Positions 18,518-28,443 of a stretch of DNA of 53,843 nt are shown piece after piece. A program made the position numbers and the translations under genes. Under the pieces are notes generated by a model. That model had not been told where the DNA came from. It ran no database searches and saw nothing but the letters and a program-made list of their open reading frames with translations. This stretch comes from Pseudomonadota bacterium. Lineage in GTDB: Bacteria; Pseudomonadota; Gammaproteobacteria; Burkholderiales; Rhodocyclaceae. Every line of letters begins with the position of its first letter. The first letter of the stretch is position 1. Location: assembly GCA_963205435.1 (NCBI GenBank), contig CAUJIV010000129.1, forward strand, positions 1 to 53,843, written 5' to 3'.

Positions 18518-18605
18518 ATTTCCCGACCGACAATTTGCGCAGTAAACCGGCCGACGCGGGCAAGAGCCGCCGTCGACCCTCGACATATCCCACACGGAGA
18601 CGAGC

Positions 18606-20141
18606 ATGAAAGAGCATCTGGTGATTTTCGACACGACCTTGCGCGACGGCGAGCAGAGCCCGGGCGCGTCCATGACCAAGGAAGAGAAGCTGCGCGTGGC
18701 GCGCCAGCTCGAGCGCATGCGCGTCGATGTCATCGAGGCCGGCTTCGCCGCCGCCTCGCCCGGCGATTTCGACGCCATACGCAGCATTGCCGAGGCAGTC
18801 AGGGATTCCACGGTCTGCTCGCTGGCGCGCGCCAACGAGGGCGACATTCGCCGCGCCGCCGAGGCGATCCGGCCGGCCGCATCCGGGCGCATCCACACCT
18901 TCATTGCCACCAGCCCGATCCACATGGAGAAGAAGCTGCGCATGAGCCCCGACCAGGTGGTCGAGGCGGCGGTGGCCGCGGTGCGCCTGGCGCGCCAGTT
19001 CTGCGACGACGTGGAATTCTCCGCCGAGGATGCGGTGCGCTCGGACTTCGATTTCCTCTGCCGCATCTTCGAGGCGGCGATCAAGGCCGGCGCCGGCACC
19101 ATCAACGTGCCGGACACGGTCGGCTACAGCGTGCCGTCGGTATGGGGCGAGCGCATGCGCGCGCTGATCGAGCGCGTGCCCGGCGCCGACAAGGTGGTGT
19201 GGTCCACCCACTGCCACAACGACCTCGGCATGGCGGTGGCCAACTCGCTGGCCGCCGTCATGGCCGGCGCGCGCCAGGTCGAGTGCACCATCAACGGGCT
19301 GGGCGAGCGCGCCGGCAATGCCGCGCTGGAGGAGGTGGTGATGGCGGTGAGGACGCGCGGCGACCTGTTTCCCGTCGAGACGCGCATCGACACGACGCAG
19401 ATCGTGCCGGCCTCGAAGCTGGTCTCCGGCATCACCGGCTACCCGGTGCAGCCGAACAAGGCGATCGTCGGCGCCAACGCCTTCGCCCACGAGTCGGGCA
19501 TCCACCAGGACGGCGTCCTCAAGCACCGCGAGACCTACGAGATCATGCTGGCGCAGGATGTCGGCTGGACGCAGAACAAGCTGGTTCTCGGCAAGCATTC
19601 CGGCCGCAATGCCTTCAAGTCCCGCCTCGCCGAGCTGGGCATCGTCATCGAGAGCGAGGAGCACCTCAACCTCGCCTTCTCCCGCTTCAAGGAACTGGCC
19701 GACAAGAAGCACGAGATCTTCGACGAGGACCTGCAGGCCCTCATGTCCGACGAGACCGTCACGCCCGAGCAGGAGCACTTCAAGCTGGTCAGCCTGCGCG
19801 TGGCCTCGGAAACCGGCGAAACGCCGCGCGCGCGGATGACGCTGTCCGTCGACGGCAGCGAGAAGCATGGCGATGCCGATGGCAGCGGACCGGTGGACGC
19901 CTGCTTCAAGGCGATCGAGCGGATTGCCGACAGCTCATCCGAGCTGCTGCTGTACTCCGTGAACAGCATCACCAGCGGCACCGATGCGCAGGGCGAGGTG
20001 ACCGTCCGCCTGGCCAGGAACGGCCGGGTGGTGAATGGCCAGGGCGCCGACACCGACATCATCGTCGCCTCCGCCAAGGCCTACATCAACGCCCTGAACC
20101 GCCTGGTGTCGAAGCCGGAGAAGGTGAATCCGCAAGTCTGA
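18606..20141 (+). CDS. leuA: 2-isopropylmalate synthase
   Basis: First committed enzyme of leucine synthesis, joining acetyl-CoA and 2-oxoisovalerate. 511 residues, the long form with allosteric domain. The catalytic TIM barrel begins with [20 protein letters not shown]; the metal site [16 protein letters not shown] and the motif [18 protein letters not shown] are intact. The C-terminal LeuA dimer domain, which binds leucine for feedback inhibition, runs from about residue 390. ACACGGAGACGAGC precedes ATG 18606. Its substrate comes from IlvBHC encoded upstream. Control is likely both by leucine on the enzyme and by the leader before it. Confidence 0.97.
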   Translation: MKEHLVIFDTTLRDGEQSPGASMTKEEKLRVARQLERMRVDVIEAGFAAASPGDFDAIRSIAEAVRDSTVCSLARANEGDIRRAAEAIRPAASGRIHTFIATSPIHMEKKLRMSPDQVVEAAVAAVRLARQFCDDVEFSAEDAVRSDFDFLCRIFEAAIKAGAGTINVPDTVGYSVPSVWGERMRALIERVPGADKVVWSTHCHNDLGMAVANSLAAVMAGARQVECTINGLGERAGNAALEEVVMAVRTRGDLFPVETRIDTTQIVPASKLVSGITGYPVQPNKAIVGANAFAHESGIHQDGVLKHRETYEIMLAQDVGWTQNKLVLGKHSGRNAFKSRLAELGIVIESEEHLNLAFSRFKELADKKHEIFDEDLQALMSDETVTPEQEHFKLVSLRVASETGETPRARMTLSVDGSEKHGDADGSGPVDACFKAIERIADSSSELLLYSVNSITSGTDAQGEVTVRLARNGRVVNGQGADTDIIVASAKAYINALNRLVSKPEKVNPQV

Positions 20142-20171
20142 AGCCCGGGGTGCCGGGCATCCCGCGGGAAG

Positions 20172-21734
20172 CTACATCGGATAGGGATCCGGCTCGAACT
20201 GGAAGACATCGATGACGCCGGTTTGCACCTCGGTGCTGAGGACGCGCCCCTGCACGACACGGACGCTGTCCTCGCCGGAGACGATGAAGAAGCGCCGGGC
20301 GCTGATGGCGCCGGCAGGGGCGAGGATGGCGCGATGGCGGCGCAGGGCCGGCACCGCCGGCAGAAGCAGGGCGGGCGTGGGCTGCTGCTCCTGCGCGCCG
20401 CTGCGGAAGAGGACATGGACGGGCAGGGCGGTCGGGGCGACCAGTTCCAGGCCGAGTTCGACATGCTCGGGATTCTCGCTCTTCATCCAGCGCACGATGC
20501 AGATGTTCCAGGGCTTGCCGCCGCCGGGGTGCAGGGCGACGGCGCTGCCTGGCAGAAGCCCCTCGTTGTCCCCCGAAATGTGCATGGCGGCGAAACCGGA
20601 GGGGCTCTCGTTGGTCACCATCCACTCGCTGGCTCGTGGCGCCTGGTCCGGTGCGGTGCCGGGCGCGCCTTCCGGCGCCAGCAGGCGCCGCATGTTGTCC
20701 AGGCCGATGCAGATGCGCGCATGGAAATGATTGCGTCGGCGGGCCGTGTGGCGCCGGGGCGGATCGGACCAGTGCGACTGCAGCCGTTTCAGGGCGACAA
20801 GCGCGCCGACTGCGCCGGCCGACTCCGGCAGGCGCAGATTGCCGGCCGGCGTCCCTCCCTCCAGCGCGGCGATCTGCTCGCCCAGCATGCGCGCGAGGAG
20901 CCTGAACGAGCAGAAGAGCAGTTCACCATGCTTCGCCGGAATGCGCCGACTTGAGGGCAGCGGCCCCCGGTCCCTTGCCGTGTCGATCCAGTACCAGGCC
21001 TCCTCGTCGGCGGGGGGAGCGGGAAGCAGATTGACCGATGCTGAAAAGTGGTCGAGGTACTCGGCGGCGAGGGCGATCTCCGACGGCGTGAAGCCTTCGG
21101 GCTGGGCGGCGGCCAGTGCCAGCAGACCCTTGTAGATCTTTTCCGCGTCCAGCGGCAAGCCGGGGATCACGGTCGCTGTCGGTTCGTAAAATCCGCGCGC
21201 CGATTTCGCCAGGGCGTGAGCCCGGCGCCACAGGTTGGCTGGTGGCGGACCGGCCGCCATGTGGCAGGTGGCCAGCGCTTCCGCCAGGCAGCGCAGGGCG
21301 CGCGCGATCACGGTTGGCGCATTGCGCCGCTGGCTGCGGGCGAGGCGCTCGCTGTCGCCGAGCAGGCGTTCGTAGCCGGAAGCGATGCGCTCGTGGGCGC
21401 CGACCAGCGACAGGGCGATGGCGCGCAATTCCTTGTCGAGGGGCAGGCGGGCGCCGGACAGGCGGGTCTTCAGGCTCTGGCCAAGGCGCTGGATGCGATC
21501 GTAGAACAGGTCGAGGATGCGATGGAAATGCCCGTCATCGACCCCGGCGCGCTCGAGGGCGGCCAGTTCCATGCCCAGTTGGGCAAGGTCTCTGGCGGGA
21601 TCTTCGGGAATCGGCGTGACCAGCCAGTCCAGGATGTGGGCGACGTCATTGGCCAGGCGGACGGAGGATGGGGACGATGTCGATGCCAAGAGGACGGGCT
21701 GCGGCGAGGGGTTTGCGGTATCTGAAGCGCTCAT
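20172..21734 (-). CDS. Large cytoplasmic protein with a C-terminal PilZ-like region
   Basis: A 520-residue protein without signal peptide or membrane segments. Residues 30-330 are mostly helical and match no family I can name (LAQLGMELAALERAGVDDGH; RCLAEALATCHMAAGP). From about 370 the sequence turns to beta character, and EWMVTNESPSGFAAMHISGD followed by WNICIVRWMKSE and HVELGLELVAP resembles the second half of a PilZ barrel (the NxSxxG part). The classical RxxxR c-di-GMP motif before it is not obvious, though RRHTARRRNHFHARICIG has several Arg residues. It is transcribed away from rpsP and convergent with leuA. A c-di-GMP effector role is only a suggestion. Confidence 0.65.
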   Translation of the reverse strand: MSASDTANPSPQPVLLASTSSPSSVRLANDVAHILDWLVTPIPEDPARDLAQLGMELAALERAGVDDGHFHRILDLFYDRIQRLGQSLKTRLSGARLPLDKELRAIALSLVGAHERIASGYERLLGDSERLARSQRRNAPTVIARALRCLAEALATCHMAAGPPPANLWRRAHALAKSARGFYEPTATVIPGLPLDAEKIYKGLLALAAAQPEGFTPSEIALAAEYLDHFSASVNLLPAPPADEEAWYWIDTARDRGPLPSSRRIPAKHGELLFCSFRLLARMLGEQIAALEGGTPAGNLRLPESAGAVGALVALKRLQSHWSDPPRRHTARRRNHFHARICIGLDNMRRLLAPEGAPGTAPDQAPRASEWMVTNESPSGFAAMHISGDNEGLLPGSAVALHPGGGKPWNICIVRWMKSENPEHVELGLELVAPTALPVHVLFRSGAQEQQPTPALLLPAVPALRRHRAILAPAGAISARRFFIVSGEDSVRVVQGRVLSTEVQTGVIDVFQFEPDPYPM

Positions 21735-21803
21735 TGTAGAGATTTCGCCCGTTCGAACAAGTGAATGGGCCCGCGTTGCGGTCCGGTTCAGACTGACTTG
21801 TGC

Positions 21804-21830
21804 TTGTTTTTCCGCATGTTTTCCTATAAC
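21804..21830 (+). promoter_or_regulatory. Possible rpsP operon promoter
   Basis: TATAAC (21825-21830) with TTGTTT 15 bp upstream (21804-21809) in an AT-rich patch of an otherwise GC-rich region. The short spacer makes the -35 uncertain. The leader to rpsP would be about 70 nt. Confidence 0.4.
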
Positions 21831-21905
21831 ATACCACCCTTTTCGGTTCCGGGGGCTTGCGGCTGCCTGGCATCGGGTTCTTCGACTTCAGAAAAGGTCT
21901 AGCAC

Positions 21906-22163
21906 ATGGTCGTCATTCGACTCGCCCGGGGCGGCGCCAAGAAACGCCCGTTCTACAGCATGGTGGTCACCGATTCCCGCAAGCGGCGCGATGGCGCGTG
22001 CATCGAGCGTGTCGGCTACTACAACCCGGTTGCCGGCGAGAAGGAGCAGGGGCTGCGCGTCGACCTGCAGCGCGTCGAGCACTGGACCGGCAAGGGCGCC
22101 CAGTTGTCACCGACGGTGGCCCGACTGGTCAAGCGCTTCGCCGCCACCCAGGCAGTCCAATAG
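21906..22163 (+). CDS. rpsP: 30S ribosomal protein S16
   Basis: Small-subunit ribosomal protein needed for 30S assembly; 85 residues. The whole sequence is typical: [20 protein letters not shown], then RIGYYNP-type segment as [19 protein letters not shown] and a C-terminal ALSPTV-type end as [12 protein letters not shown]. It is the first gene of the conserved rpsP-rimM-trmD-rplS operon. The gap to rimM is 4 bp. Confidence 0.97.
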   Translation: MVVIRLARGGAKKRPFYSMVVTDSRKRRDGACIERVGYYNPVAGEKEQGLRVDLQRVEHWTGKGAQLSPTVARLVKRFAATQAVQ

Positions 22164-22167
22164 CCGC

Positions 22168-22677
22168 ATGATCGTCCTGGGGCGGATTGCCGCCCCGTTC
22201 GGCGTGCGTGGCTGGGTCAGGCTCCAGGTCTTCGGCGACGACCCCCAGGCATGGGCGCGGATGCCGTGCTGGTGGCTGGGAGAGGACGAGCAGGCCGCCG
22301 ATGCGGCCTGGCAGGAAAGGGCATTGGCCGAGTGCCGGTCGCATGGCAAGGGGCTGATCGCGCGCTTCGCCGATGTCGAGGACCGCGATGCCGCGCAGCG
22401 ACTCGCCGGCCTGTATGTCGGCGCGCCGCGCAGCGCGCTGCCACGAACGGCGAAAAACGAATATTACTGGGCCGACCTCGTCGGCCTGGAAGTGGTGAAC
22501 GAGGCGGGCGAGAACCTGGGCAGCGTCGCCGAACTGCTGCGCACCGGCGCCCACGAGGTGCTCGACGTGCGCGATGCGGCGGGACGGCGGCGTCTGCTGC
22601 CCTTCGTCGCCGCCGTGGTGAGGCAGGTGGATCCGGCCGGCGGCCGGATCCGCGTCGATTGGGAGCGCGACTGGTGA
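22168..22677 (+). CDS. rimM: Ribosome maturation factor RimM
   Basis: Binds S19 and helps mature the 30S head. 169 residues. The N-terminal domain starts with [20 protein letters not shown] and the C-terminal PRC-barrel with [23 protein letters not shown] 22168 lies 4 bp after rpsP. The stop codon overlaps the GTG start of trmD, indicating coupling. Confidence 0.95.
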   Translation: MIVLGRIAAPFGVRGWVRLQVFGDDPQAWARMPCWWLGEDEQAADAAWQERALAECRSHGKGLIARFADVEDRDAAQRLAGLYVGAPRSALPRTAKNEYYWADLVGLEVVNEAGENLGSVAELLRTGAHEVLDVRDAAGRRRLLPFVAAVVRQVDPAGGRIRVDWERDW

Positions 22678-23414
22678 GCATCGCCTTCGATGTCATCACG
22701 CTGTTTCCGGAGATGTTCGCCGCCGTGAGCGATTACGGCATCACGCGACGGGCGCGCGAGCTGGGCCTGTGGCGGCTGGGATTGTGGAATCCGCGCGACT
22801 TTGCCGATGACAGCCATCGCACCGTGGACGACCGGCCCTATGGCGGCGGCCCCGGCATGGTGATGCTGGCCGAACCTCTGGAAAAGGCCATCGACGCGGC
22901 CAGGCTGAGCCAGCCCGGCCTCCCGGTGATCCATCTCTCGCCGCAGGGCCAGCCGCTCGGCCACGAGCGGGTCATGGCGCTGGCGCGCACGGCCGGAGCG
23001 ATCCTGCTGTGCGGGCGCTACGAGGGGATCGACGAGCGCCTCATCGGGCGGCGCGTCGACGAGGAGATATCGCTGGGCGATTTCGTCCTCTCCGGCGGCG
23101 AGATCGCCGCCATGGCGCTGATCGACGCGGTGGTCCGGCAGCTGCCGGGGGCACTGAACGACGCCGCTTCGGCGGCGGAGGAATCCTTCGCCGCGGGCCT
23201 TCTGGACTGCCCGCACTACACGCGGCCGGAGGTCTACCAGGGCCTGGCCGTGCCGCCGGTGCTGCTCTCCGGCCATCACGGCGAGATCCGCCGCTGGCGC
23301 CTGAAGCAGTCGCTGGGAAGGACCTGGCTGCGCCGGCCGGAGCTGATCGAGCGGCACGGGCTGAGCCAGGAGGAAGCCGTCCTGCTGGAGGAATTTCGGC
23401 GGGAAAGGCAGTAG
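22674..23414 (+). CDS. trmD: tRNA (guanine-N1)-methyltransferase
   Basis: Methylates G37 next to the anticodon to keep the reading frame. 246 residues, SPOUT fold with a deep trefoil knot. Family marks: [42 protein letters not shown] and the knot [20 protein letters not shown]. The start is GTG 22674 within the rimM stop (GTGA). The frame is open upstream, but that part lies inside rimM. Confidence 0.96.
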   Translation: MSIAFDVITLFPEMFAAVSDYGITRRARELGLWRLGLWNPRDFADDSHRTVDDRPYGGGPGMVMLAEPLEKAIDAARLSQPGLPVIHLSPQGQPLGHERVMALARTAGAILLCGRYEGIDERLIGRRVDEEISLGDFVLSGGEIAAMALIDAVVRQLPGALNDAASAAEESFAAGLLDCPHYTRPEVYQGLAVPPVLLSGHHGEIRRWRLKQSLGRTWLRRPELIERHGLSQEEAVLLEEFRRERQ

Positions 23415-23504
23415 CAGGAGTTTCATCAACGATAAACGCGCGCATCATGCCGAGGGCATGCTCTGCGGGCAAGGCCGATGGCCATTTGATGCGGGAGCAA
23501 GGCA

Positions 23505-23885
23505 ATGAATCTGATCGAGCAGTTGGAACAGGAAGAAATCGCCCGGCTGGGCAAGGAGATCCCCGAGTTCGCGCCGGGCGACACCGTGGTCGTCAGCGTC
23601 CGCGTTGTCGAGGGCGAGCGCAAGCGCCTGCAGGCCTACGAGGGCGTGGTCATCCGCAAGCGCAACCGCGGCCTCAACTCCGCCTTCACGGTGCGCAAGA
23701 TCTCCTCGGGCGAGGGCGTCGAGCGCACCTTCCAGACCTATTCGCCGCTGATCGCCAGCATCGAGGTGAAGCGCCGCGGCGACGTGCGCCGCGCCAAGCT
23801 CTACTACCTGCGCCAGCGCTCCGGCAAGTCGGCGCGTATCCGCGAGAAGCTGGTGACGGCCGCCAAGGGCGAGGCCCGCGGCTAG
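23505..23885 (+). CDS. rplS: 50S ribosomal protein L19
   Basis: Large-subunit protein at the subunit interface; 126 residues. [20 protein letters not shown], then [20 protein letters not shown] and [20 protein letters not shown], are all typical. ATG 23505 lies 90 bp after trmD, the usual arrangement. Downstream there is a GCCGGGAG...CTCCCGGC hairpin (about 23894-23922) without a T run, between convergent rplS and folE2. Confidence 0.97.
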   Translation: MNLIEQLEQEEIARLGKEIPEFAPGDTVVVSVRVVEGERKRLQAYEGVVIRKRNRGLNSAFTVRKISSGEGVERTFQTYSPLIASIEVKRRGDVRRAKLYYLRQRSGKSARIREKLVTAAKGEARG

Positions 23886-23951
23886 CGACGCAGCGCCGGG
23901 AGGGGCGGCAGGCCGCTCCCGGCCGGATTCACGCCGGCGGCGCCGCGGTCC

Positions 23952-24752
23952 TCAGCCGCGCAGCTTGTCGCGCTCGATGAGGGCGTAGGCGGAGTGGTTG
24001 TGGATCGACTCGAAGTTCTCCGACTCGACGACATAGGCGTCGATGCGCCTTTCCGCATTGAGGCGGGCGGCGACGTCGCGCACCATGTCCTCGACGAACT
24101 TCGGGTTGTCGTAGGCGCGCTCGGTGATGAATTTCTCGTCGGGCCGCTTGAGCAGGCCGTAGAGCTCGCATGAGGCCTCCTTCTCCACCAGCTGCACCAG
24201 CTCCTCGATCCAGACGAAATCGTTGGTCGTCGCCGTCACCGTGACGTGCGAGCGCTGGTTGTGGGCGCCGCGCTCCGAGATCTTCTTCGAGCAGGGGCAC
24301 AGGCTGGTGACCGGCACCAGCACCTTCATGGTGAAGCGGTACGTGCCGCCCTCGCAGATGCGGCCGGTGAAGGTGACCGCGTAGTCCATCAGGCTCTGCA
24401 CGCCAGATACTGGCGCCTTCTTGTTGACGAAGTAAGGGAAGGCCATCTCGATCAGCCCGGTCTCCGCCTCGAGCCGCTTCACCATCTGCCGCACCATCGG
24501 CTCGAAGCTCTCGACCGAGATCTCGCGCTCGTTGGCGTTGAGGATCTCGACGAAGCGGGACATGTGGGTGCCCTTGAAGTTGTGCGGCAGGCCGACGTAC
24601 ATGTCGAACACGGCGATGGTGTGCTGCACGCCGCCGCTCTTGTCCATGACGCGGACGGGGTGGCGGATCGACTTGATGCCGACCTTGTTGATGGCCAGCC
24701 GGCGCGTGTCGGCGTAGCCCTGGACGTCTGGGATGGTGACGGTGTCGTTCAT
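23952..24752 (-). CDS. folE2: GTP cyclohydrolase FolE2 (type IB)
   Basis: Converts GTP to dihydroneopterin triphosphate for folate and queuosine synthesis, with broader metal use than FolE. 266 residues. The start [20 protein letters not shown], the Cys-containing block [20 protein letters not shown] (metal-binding Cys) and [20 protein letters not shown] are characteristic. It lies downstream of dxs on the same strand, but with a strong terminator between them, so it probably has its own promoter. The window also encodes QueG, which acts late in queuosine synthesis. In other bacteria folE2 is often Zur-controlled; I saw no Zur box. Confidence 0.95.
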   Translation of the reverse strand: MNDTVTIPDVQGYADTRRLAINKVGIKSIRHPVRVMDKSGGVQHTIAVFDMYVGLPHNFKGTHMSRFVEILNANEREISVESFEPMVRQMVKRLEAETGLIEMAFPYFVNKKAPVSGVQSLMDYAVTFTGRICEGGTYRFTMKVLVPVTSLCPCSKKISERGAHNQRSHVTVTATTNDFVWIEELVQLVEKEASCELYGLLKRPDEKFITERAYDNPKFVEDMVRDVAARLNAERRIDAYVVESENFESIHNHSAYALIERDKLRG

Positions 24753-24772
24753 TTCAGCTTGTCCGGAAAGTC

Positions 24773-24799
24773 AAAAAAAGCCGCCGCCCGGCGGGCGGC
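24773..24799 (-). terminator. Intrinsic terminator after dxs
   Basis: On the minus strand GCCGCCC-loop-GGGCGGC is followed by a 7-T run (read as A at 24773-24779). It lies about 20 bp past the dxs stop and should end the xseB-ispA-dxs transcript before folE2. Confidence 0.85.
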
Positions 24800-24815
24800 G
24801 ATGGCATTCATCCTA

Positions 24816-26684
24816 TCATCGCCGGGCCGATTGCTCCAGACCTGAATGTTTTATTCTTTCAGCGATGCCGCGGGCGTCGAGGCCGAGCTGCGCCAGCAGC
24901 ACGGCCGCGTCGCCGTGCTCGCTGAAGCGGTCGGGCAGTCCCAGGCGCAGCAGGCGGTTGTCGAGGCGCTCTTCTTCCAGCACGCGCGCCACCTCGGCGC
25001 CGGCGCCGCCGATGACGGCGTTTTCCTCGAGGGTCACCATCAGGGGGTGCGTGGCGGCGAGCTGGCGGACCAGCTCGCGGTCGAGCGGCTTGACGAAGCG
25101 CATGTTGGCGACGGTGGCGCCGAGCAGTTCCGCCGCCTCGAGGGCCGGCGCCAGCATGCTGCCGAAGGCGAGCAGGGCGACGCCCGCGCCGCTGCGGCGG
25201 ATCTCTCCCTTGCCGAAGGGCAGCGCCTCGAGGCCCGGCTGCGGCGCCACGCCCGGGCCGTGGCCGCGCGGATAGCGCACGGCGCTGGGGCCGTCGTGGC
25301 GGAACGCGGTGGTGAGCAGGCGCCGGCACTCGTCCTCGTCGGCCGGCGCCATGACTGCCAGATTCGGCACGCAGGCGAGATAGGACAGGTCGAAGGCGCC
25401 GTTGTGGGTGGCGCCGTCGGCGCCGACGAGGCCGCCGCGGTCGATGGCCAGCACCACCGGCAGGTTCTGCAGGGCGATGTCGTGGATCAGCTGGTCGTAG
25501 GCGCGCTGCAGGAAGGTGGAATAGATCGCCACCACCGGCTTCATGCCCTCGCAGGCCAGTCCGGCGGCGAAAGTCAGGGCGTGCTGCTCGGCGATGCCGA
25601 CGTCGTGGAAGCGCCGCGGGTATTCCCCGGCGAAGCGCACCATGCCCGAGCCCTCCTTCATGGCCGGCGTGATGGCGACCAGGCGCTCGTCCTGCGCCGC
25701 CATGTCGCATAGCCAGTCGCCGAACACCTGCGTGTAGCTGAGGCGGCCGGCGCCCCCGGCCGGCTCGATGCCGTTCTGGCTGTCGAACTTCGAGACGCCG
25801 TGGTAGAGCACCGGATCGGCCTCGGCCAGCTTGTAGCCCTGGCCCTTGCGCGTGATGACGTGGAGGAACTGCGGCCCCTTCAGCTCGGCGATGTTCTTCA
25901 GCGTCGGCACCAGCGAGTCGAGGTCGTGGCCGTCGATCGGGCCGAGGTAGTTGAAGCCGAACTCCTCGAACAGCGTGCCGGGCGTGAGCATGCCCTTCAG
26001 GTGCTCCTCGGTGCGCCTGGCGAACTGCAGCAGCGAGGGCGAGACGCCGAGCACCTTCTCGCCGGCGCGGCGCGCGGCGTTGAAGGCGTGGCCGGAGAAC
26101 AGCCGCGCCAGGTACTTGTTGAGGGCGCCGACCGGCTGCGAGATCGACATGTCGTTGTCGTTGAGGATGACGAGCAGGTTGGCGTCGGCGACGCCGGCGT
26201 TGTTGAGTCCCTCGAAGGCCATGCCGGCGGTCATGGCGCCGTCGCCGATGACGGCGACGACGCGTCGCTCCTCGCCCTTGTCGCGCGCCGCCACGGCCAT
26301 GCCGAGCGCCGCCGAGATCGAGGTGGAGGAGTGGCCGGTGCCGAAGGTGTCGTAGGGGCTCTCGCTGCGCCGCGGGAAGCCGGAGACGCCGCCGAGCATG
26401 CGCAGCCGCGCCATGCCCTCGCGCCGGCCGGTGAGCACCTTGTGCGCGTAGGTCTGGTGGCCGACGTCCCACACGATCCGGTCCGCCGGCGTGTCGAAGA
26501 CGTAATGCAGGGCGATGGTCAGCTCGACCGTGCCGAGGTTCGAGGAGAGGTGTCCGCCGGTCTTCGACACCGACTCGATGAGGAACTCGCGCAGTTCCTG
26601 CGCCAGCTGTGGCAGCTGGCGGCGCTCCAGCCGGCGCAGCGCCGCCGGATCGTCGATGGTGTCGAGCAGCGGGTAGGCGGACAT
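24816..26684 (-). CDS. dxs: 1-deoxy-D-xylulose-5-phosphate synthase
   Basis: First enzyme of the methylerythritol phosphate route; joins pyruvate and glyceraldehyde 3-phosphate with thiamine diphosphate. 622 residues from ATG 26684 ([20 protein letters not shown]). Marks: [20 protein letters not shown], the ThDP-binding [18 protein letters not shown]...NDNDMSIS, and the transketolase central block [19 protein letters not shown]. The start overlaps the ispA stop (TGATG). The frame is open further upstream, but that is inside ispA. The xseB-ispA-dxs order is a classical arrangement in proteobacteria. Confidence 0.97.
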   Translation of the reverse strand: MSAYPLLDTIDDPAALRRLERRQLPQLAQELREFLIESVSKTGGHLSSNLGTVELTIALHYVFDTPADRIVWDVGHQTYAHKVLTGRREGMARLRMLGGVSGFPRRSESPYDTFGTGHSSTSISAALGMAVAARDKGEERRVVAVIGDGAMTAGMAFEGLNNAGVADANLLVILNDNDMSISQPVGALNKYLARLFSGHAFNAARRAGEKVLGVSPSLLQFARRTEEHLKGMLTPGTLFEEFGFNYLGPIDGHDLDSLVPTLKNIAELKGPQFLHVITRKGQGYKLAEADPVLYHGVSKFDSQNGIEPAGGAGRLSYTQVFGDWLCDMAAQDERLVAITPAMKEGSGMVRFAGEYPRRFHDVGIAEQHALTFAAGLACEGMKPVVAIYSTFLQRAYDQLIHDIALQNLPVVLAIDRGGLVGADGATHNGAFDLSYLACVPNLAVMAPADEDECRRLLTTAFRHDGPSAVRYPRGHGPGVAPQPGLEALPFGKGEIRRSGAGVALLAFGSMLAPALEAAELLGATVANMRFVKPLDRELVRQLAATHPLMVTLEENAVIGGAGAEVARVLEEERLDNRLLRLGLPDRFSEHGDAAVLLAQLGLDARGIAERIKHSGLEQSARR

Positions 26685-27571
26685 CAGAAGGTGCGCGTGA
26701 CGATGAAGTGGGCCAGCTCGTGCAGGCGCCGGCCGCGCGGGCCGAAGGCCTCGATCGCCTCGCGTGCCTCGCCGCGCAGGGCGGCGGCCATCTGGCGGGC
26801 GCCGTCGAGGCCGATGACGCTGACATAGGTCGGCTTGCCCTGGGCGGCGTCCTTGCCGGCGGTCTTGCCCAGCGTCGCCGTGCTGGCCTCGGCGTCGAGG
26901 ATGTCGTCCACCACCTGGAAGAGCAGGCCGACGCGCCGGGCGAAGAGGTCGAGCCGCGCCGCTTCGGCCTCGGCCAGCGGCGACCCGCATTGCGCGCCGA
27001 GCAGGATGGCGGCGCGGATCAGCGCGCCAGTCTTGAGCTCGTGCATCAGCTCGAGCTCGTCGCGCTCGAGCCGGCGCCCGGTGGCCGCGACGTCGATCAT
27101 CTGGCCGCCGGCCATGCCGCGCGAGCCCGCCGCCTCGGCCAGCAGACGCAGCATGTCGATCTGATGGCGCGGATCGTCGGCCAGCTGGTGGCTGGCGAGC
27201 AGCAGGAAGGCCTGCGACTGCAGGGCGTCGCCGACGAGCAGGGCGGTCGGCTCGTCGTATTCGACATGGCAGGTCGGCTTGCCGCGCCGCAGGACGTCGT
27301 CGTCCATGCAGGGCAGGTCGTCGTGCGCCAGTGAGTAGGCGTGGATCATTTCCACGGCGCAGGCGGCGACGTCGAGGCGTTCTGCCGTGGCGCCGGCCAG
27401 TTCGCCGGCGGCGTGGCAGAGCAGCGGCCGCACCCGCTTGCCGCCGCCGAGGACGGCGTAACGCATGGCGTCGTGCAGCCGCCGCGGCGGTGTCGCCGCC
27501 TGCGGCAGCAGGCGCTCGAGCGCATGCTCGGTGCGCTGCTGCACGGCAGTCATCCAGCTCTTGAAATCCAT
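26684..27571 (-). CDS. ispA: Farnesyl diphosphate synthase (polyprenyl synthetase)
   Basis: Condenses IPP with DMAPP and GPP to give farnesyl diphosphate. 295 residues from ATG 27571 ([20 protein letters not shown]). The first Asp-rich motif is [18 protein letters not shown], the second is [13 protein letters not shown], and [15 protein letters not shown] binds substrate. Only 7 bp separate it from xseB. The frame upstream of 27571 is filler inside xseB. Confidence 0.96.
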   Translation of the reverse strand: MDFKSWMTAVQQRTEHALERLLPQAATPPRRLHDAMRYAVLGGGKRVRPLLCHAAGELAGATAERLDVAACAVEMIHAYSLAHDDLPCMDDDVLRRGKPTCHVEYDEPTALLVGDALQSQAFLLLASHQLADDPRHQIDMLRLLAEAAGSRGMAGGQMIDVAATGRRLERDELELMHELKTGALIRAAILLGAQCGSPLAEAEAARLDLFARRVGLLFQVVDDILDAEASTATLGKTAGKDAAQGKPTYVSVIGLDGARQMAAALRGEAREAIEAFGPRGRRLHELAHFIVTRTF

Positions 27572-27578
27572 CGGCCGG

Positions 27579-27815
27579 TTATTCCGGCGAGCCCGACAGG
27601 TCGCGCAACTCGCCCGCTTCGAGAACCTGGATCTTCTGCTCGGCATCGGCCAGCGCGCCCTGGCAGTGCTTGAGCAGAACCACGCCGCGCTGGTAGGCCG
27701 CCAGGGAGTCTTCCAGGCTGAGCTTGCCGGATTCCATGCCCTGGACGATGGATTCAAGTTCGGCCAAGGCGGCTTCGAAGGACCGCGGCGGCTTGTCTTT
27801 GGCGGCTTGGCTCAT
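27579..27815 (-). CDS. xseB: Exodeoxyribonuclease VII small subunit
   Basis: Small subunit of the ssDNA-degrading exonuclease VII; 78 residues. SFEAALAELESIVQGMESGK followed by LSLEDSLAAYQRGVVLLKHC is the family core, forming a helical hairpin. It is the first gene of xseB-ispA-dxs. The 237 bp upstream, shared with the divergent 28053 gene, hold no other gene; I saw no clear promoter there. Confidence 0.95.
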   Translation of the reverse strand: MSQAAKDKPPRSFEAALAELESIVQGMESGKLSLEDSLAAYQRGVVLLKHCQGALADAEQKIQVLEAGELRDLSGSPE

Positions 27816-28052
27816 GGGATTGCGAAAGGCAAAGGCGAATCATAGCGTATTGCCCGAGGCGAGGCGTGCTTCTTCCGGTCGGGACACGACGCCTGCCGCA
27901 GGCGCAAGCCCGCTCGCCTGACAGGGTTTTGCAGCGTCTTCTGACGACCGGTGCTGCGGCCGGCCGGCCCCTGGCGTCCCTCGCGGCACAATCGCGTGCG
28001 CCGGCAGCGGCGGGTTGATATAGTAGGCAGCGGACAAACAGGGGAGCGCCGC

Positions 28053-28403
28053 ATGATTGTCGCCGATCACAGCAAGGGTCTGATCACCGTCACCGCCTAC
28101 GGCGAATTCACGCTCGCCGACTTTCGCGAGTTCGAGGCGCTGGCCAACGACAGCCTGAAGACCGAAGGCCCGCAGAATCTGCTCTTCGACCTGCGCCAGA
28201 TGGCCGGCTTCACGCTCGACATGGCCTGGGAGGACATCAAGTTCTCGCGCGCTCATGGCGGTGATTTCCGCCGCATCGCCGTGCTGACCGACTCGCAGTG
28301 GGTGACCTGGAGCGCCTGGCTGGCGCAGGCCTTCCTCGGCGCCGACATCGAGGTCTTCGACGACGAGGGCGAGGCGCGCGACTGGCTGGCGGAGGCGGCA
28401 TGA
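28053..28403 (+). CDS. SpoIIAA-like/STAS-fold protein
   Basis: A small 116-residue soluble protein starting at ATG 28053 behind GGGGAG. It shows the SpoIIAA-like pattern: a short strand pair (GLITVTAYGEFTLADFREFE), then NLLFDLRQMAGFTLDMAWED with the conserved DLR, and FRRIAVLTDSQWVTWSAWLA before a final ADIEVFDDEGEARDWL. Proteins of this type occur widely as single-domain units of unknown role, possibly in membrane or lipid binding. The serine phosphorylated in anti-sigma antagonists is not evident. It precedes the sulfurtransferase gene by 40 bp. Confidence 0.8.
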   Translation: MIVADHSKGLITVTAYGEFTLADFREFEALANDSLKTEGPQNLLFDLRQMAGFTLDMAWEDIKFSRAHGGDFRRIAVLTDSQWVTWSAWLAQAFLGADIEVFDDEGEARDWLAEAA

Positions 28404-28443
28404 CGGCCGGCAAAACGGCGGGCCGGAAGCGGGGCGCCGGCGC

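Noticed and set aside
18488-18521. GCGCGC hairpin plus TAAATTT as a firm leuA terminator
   Set aside because: The stem is short, self-complementary and common in such GC-rich DNA, and the T run is interrupted. It is mentioned with the leader but not called separately.
23894-23922. GCCGGGAG...CTCCCGGC hairpin between rplS and folE2 as intrinsic terminator
   Set aside because: It has no T run on either strand. It may stop transcription with Rho or protect ends, but this is not visible.
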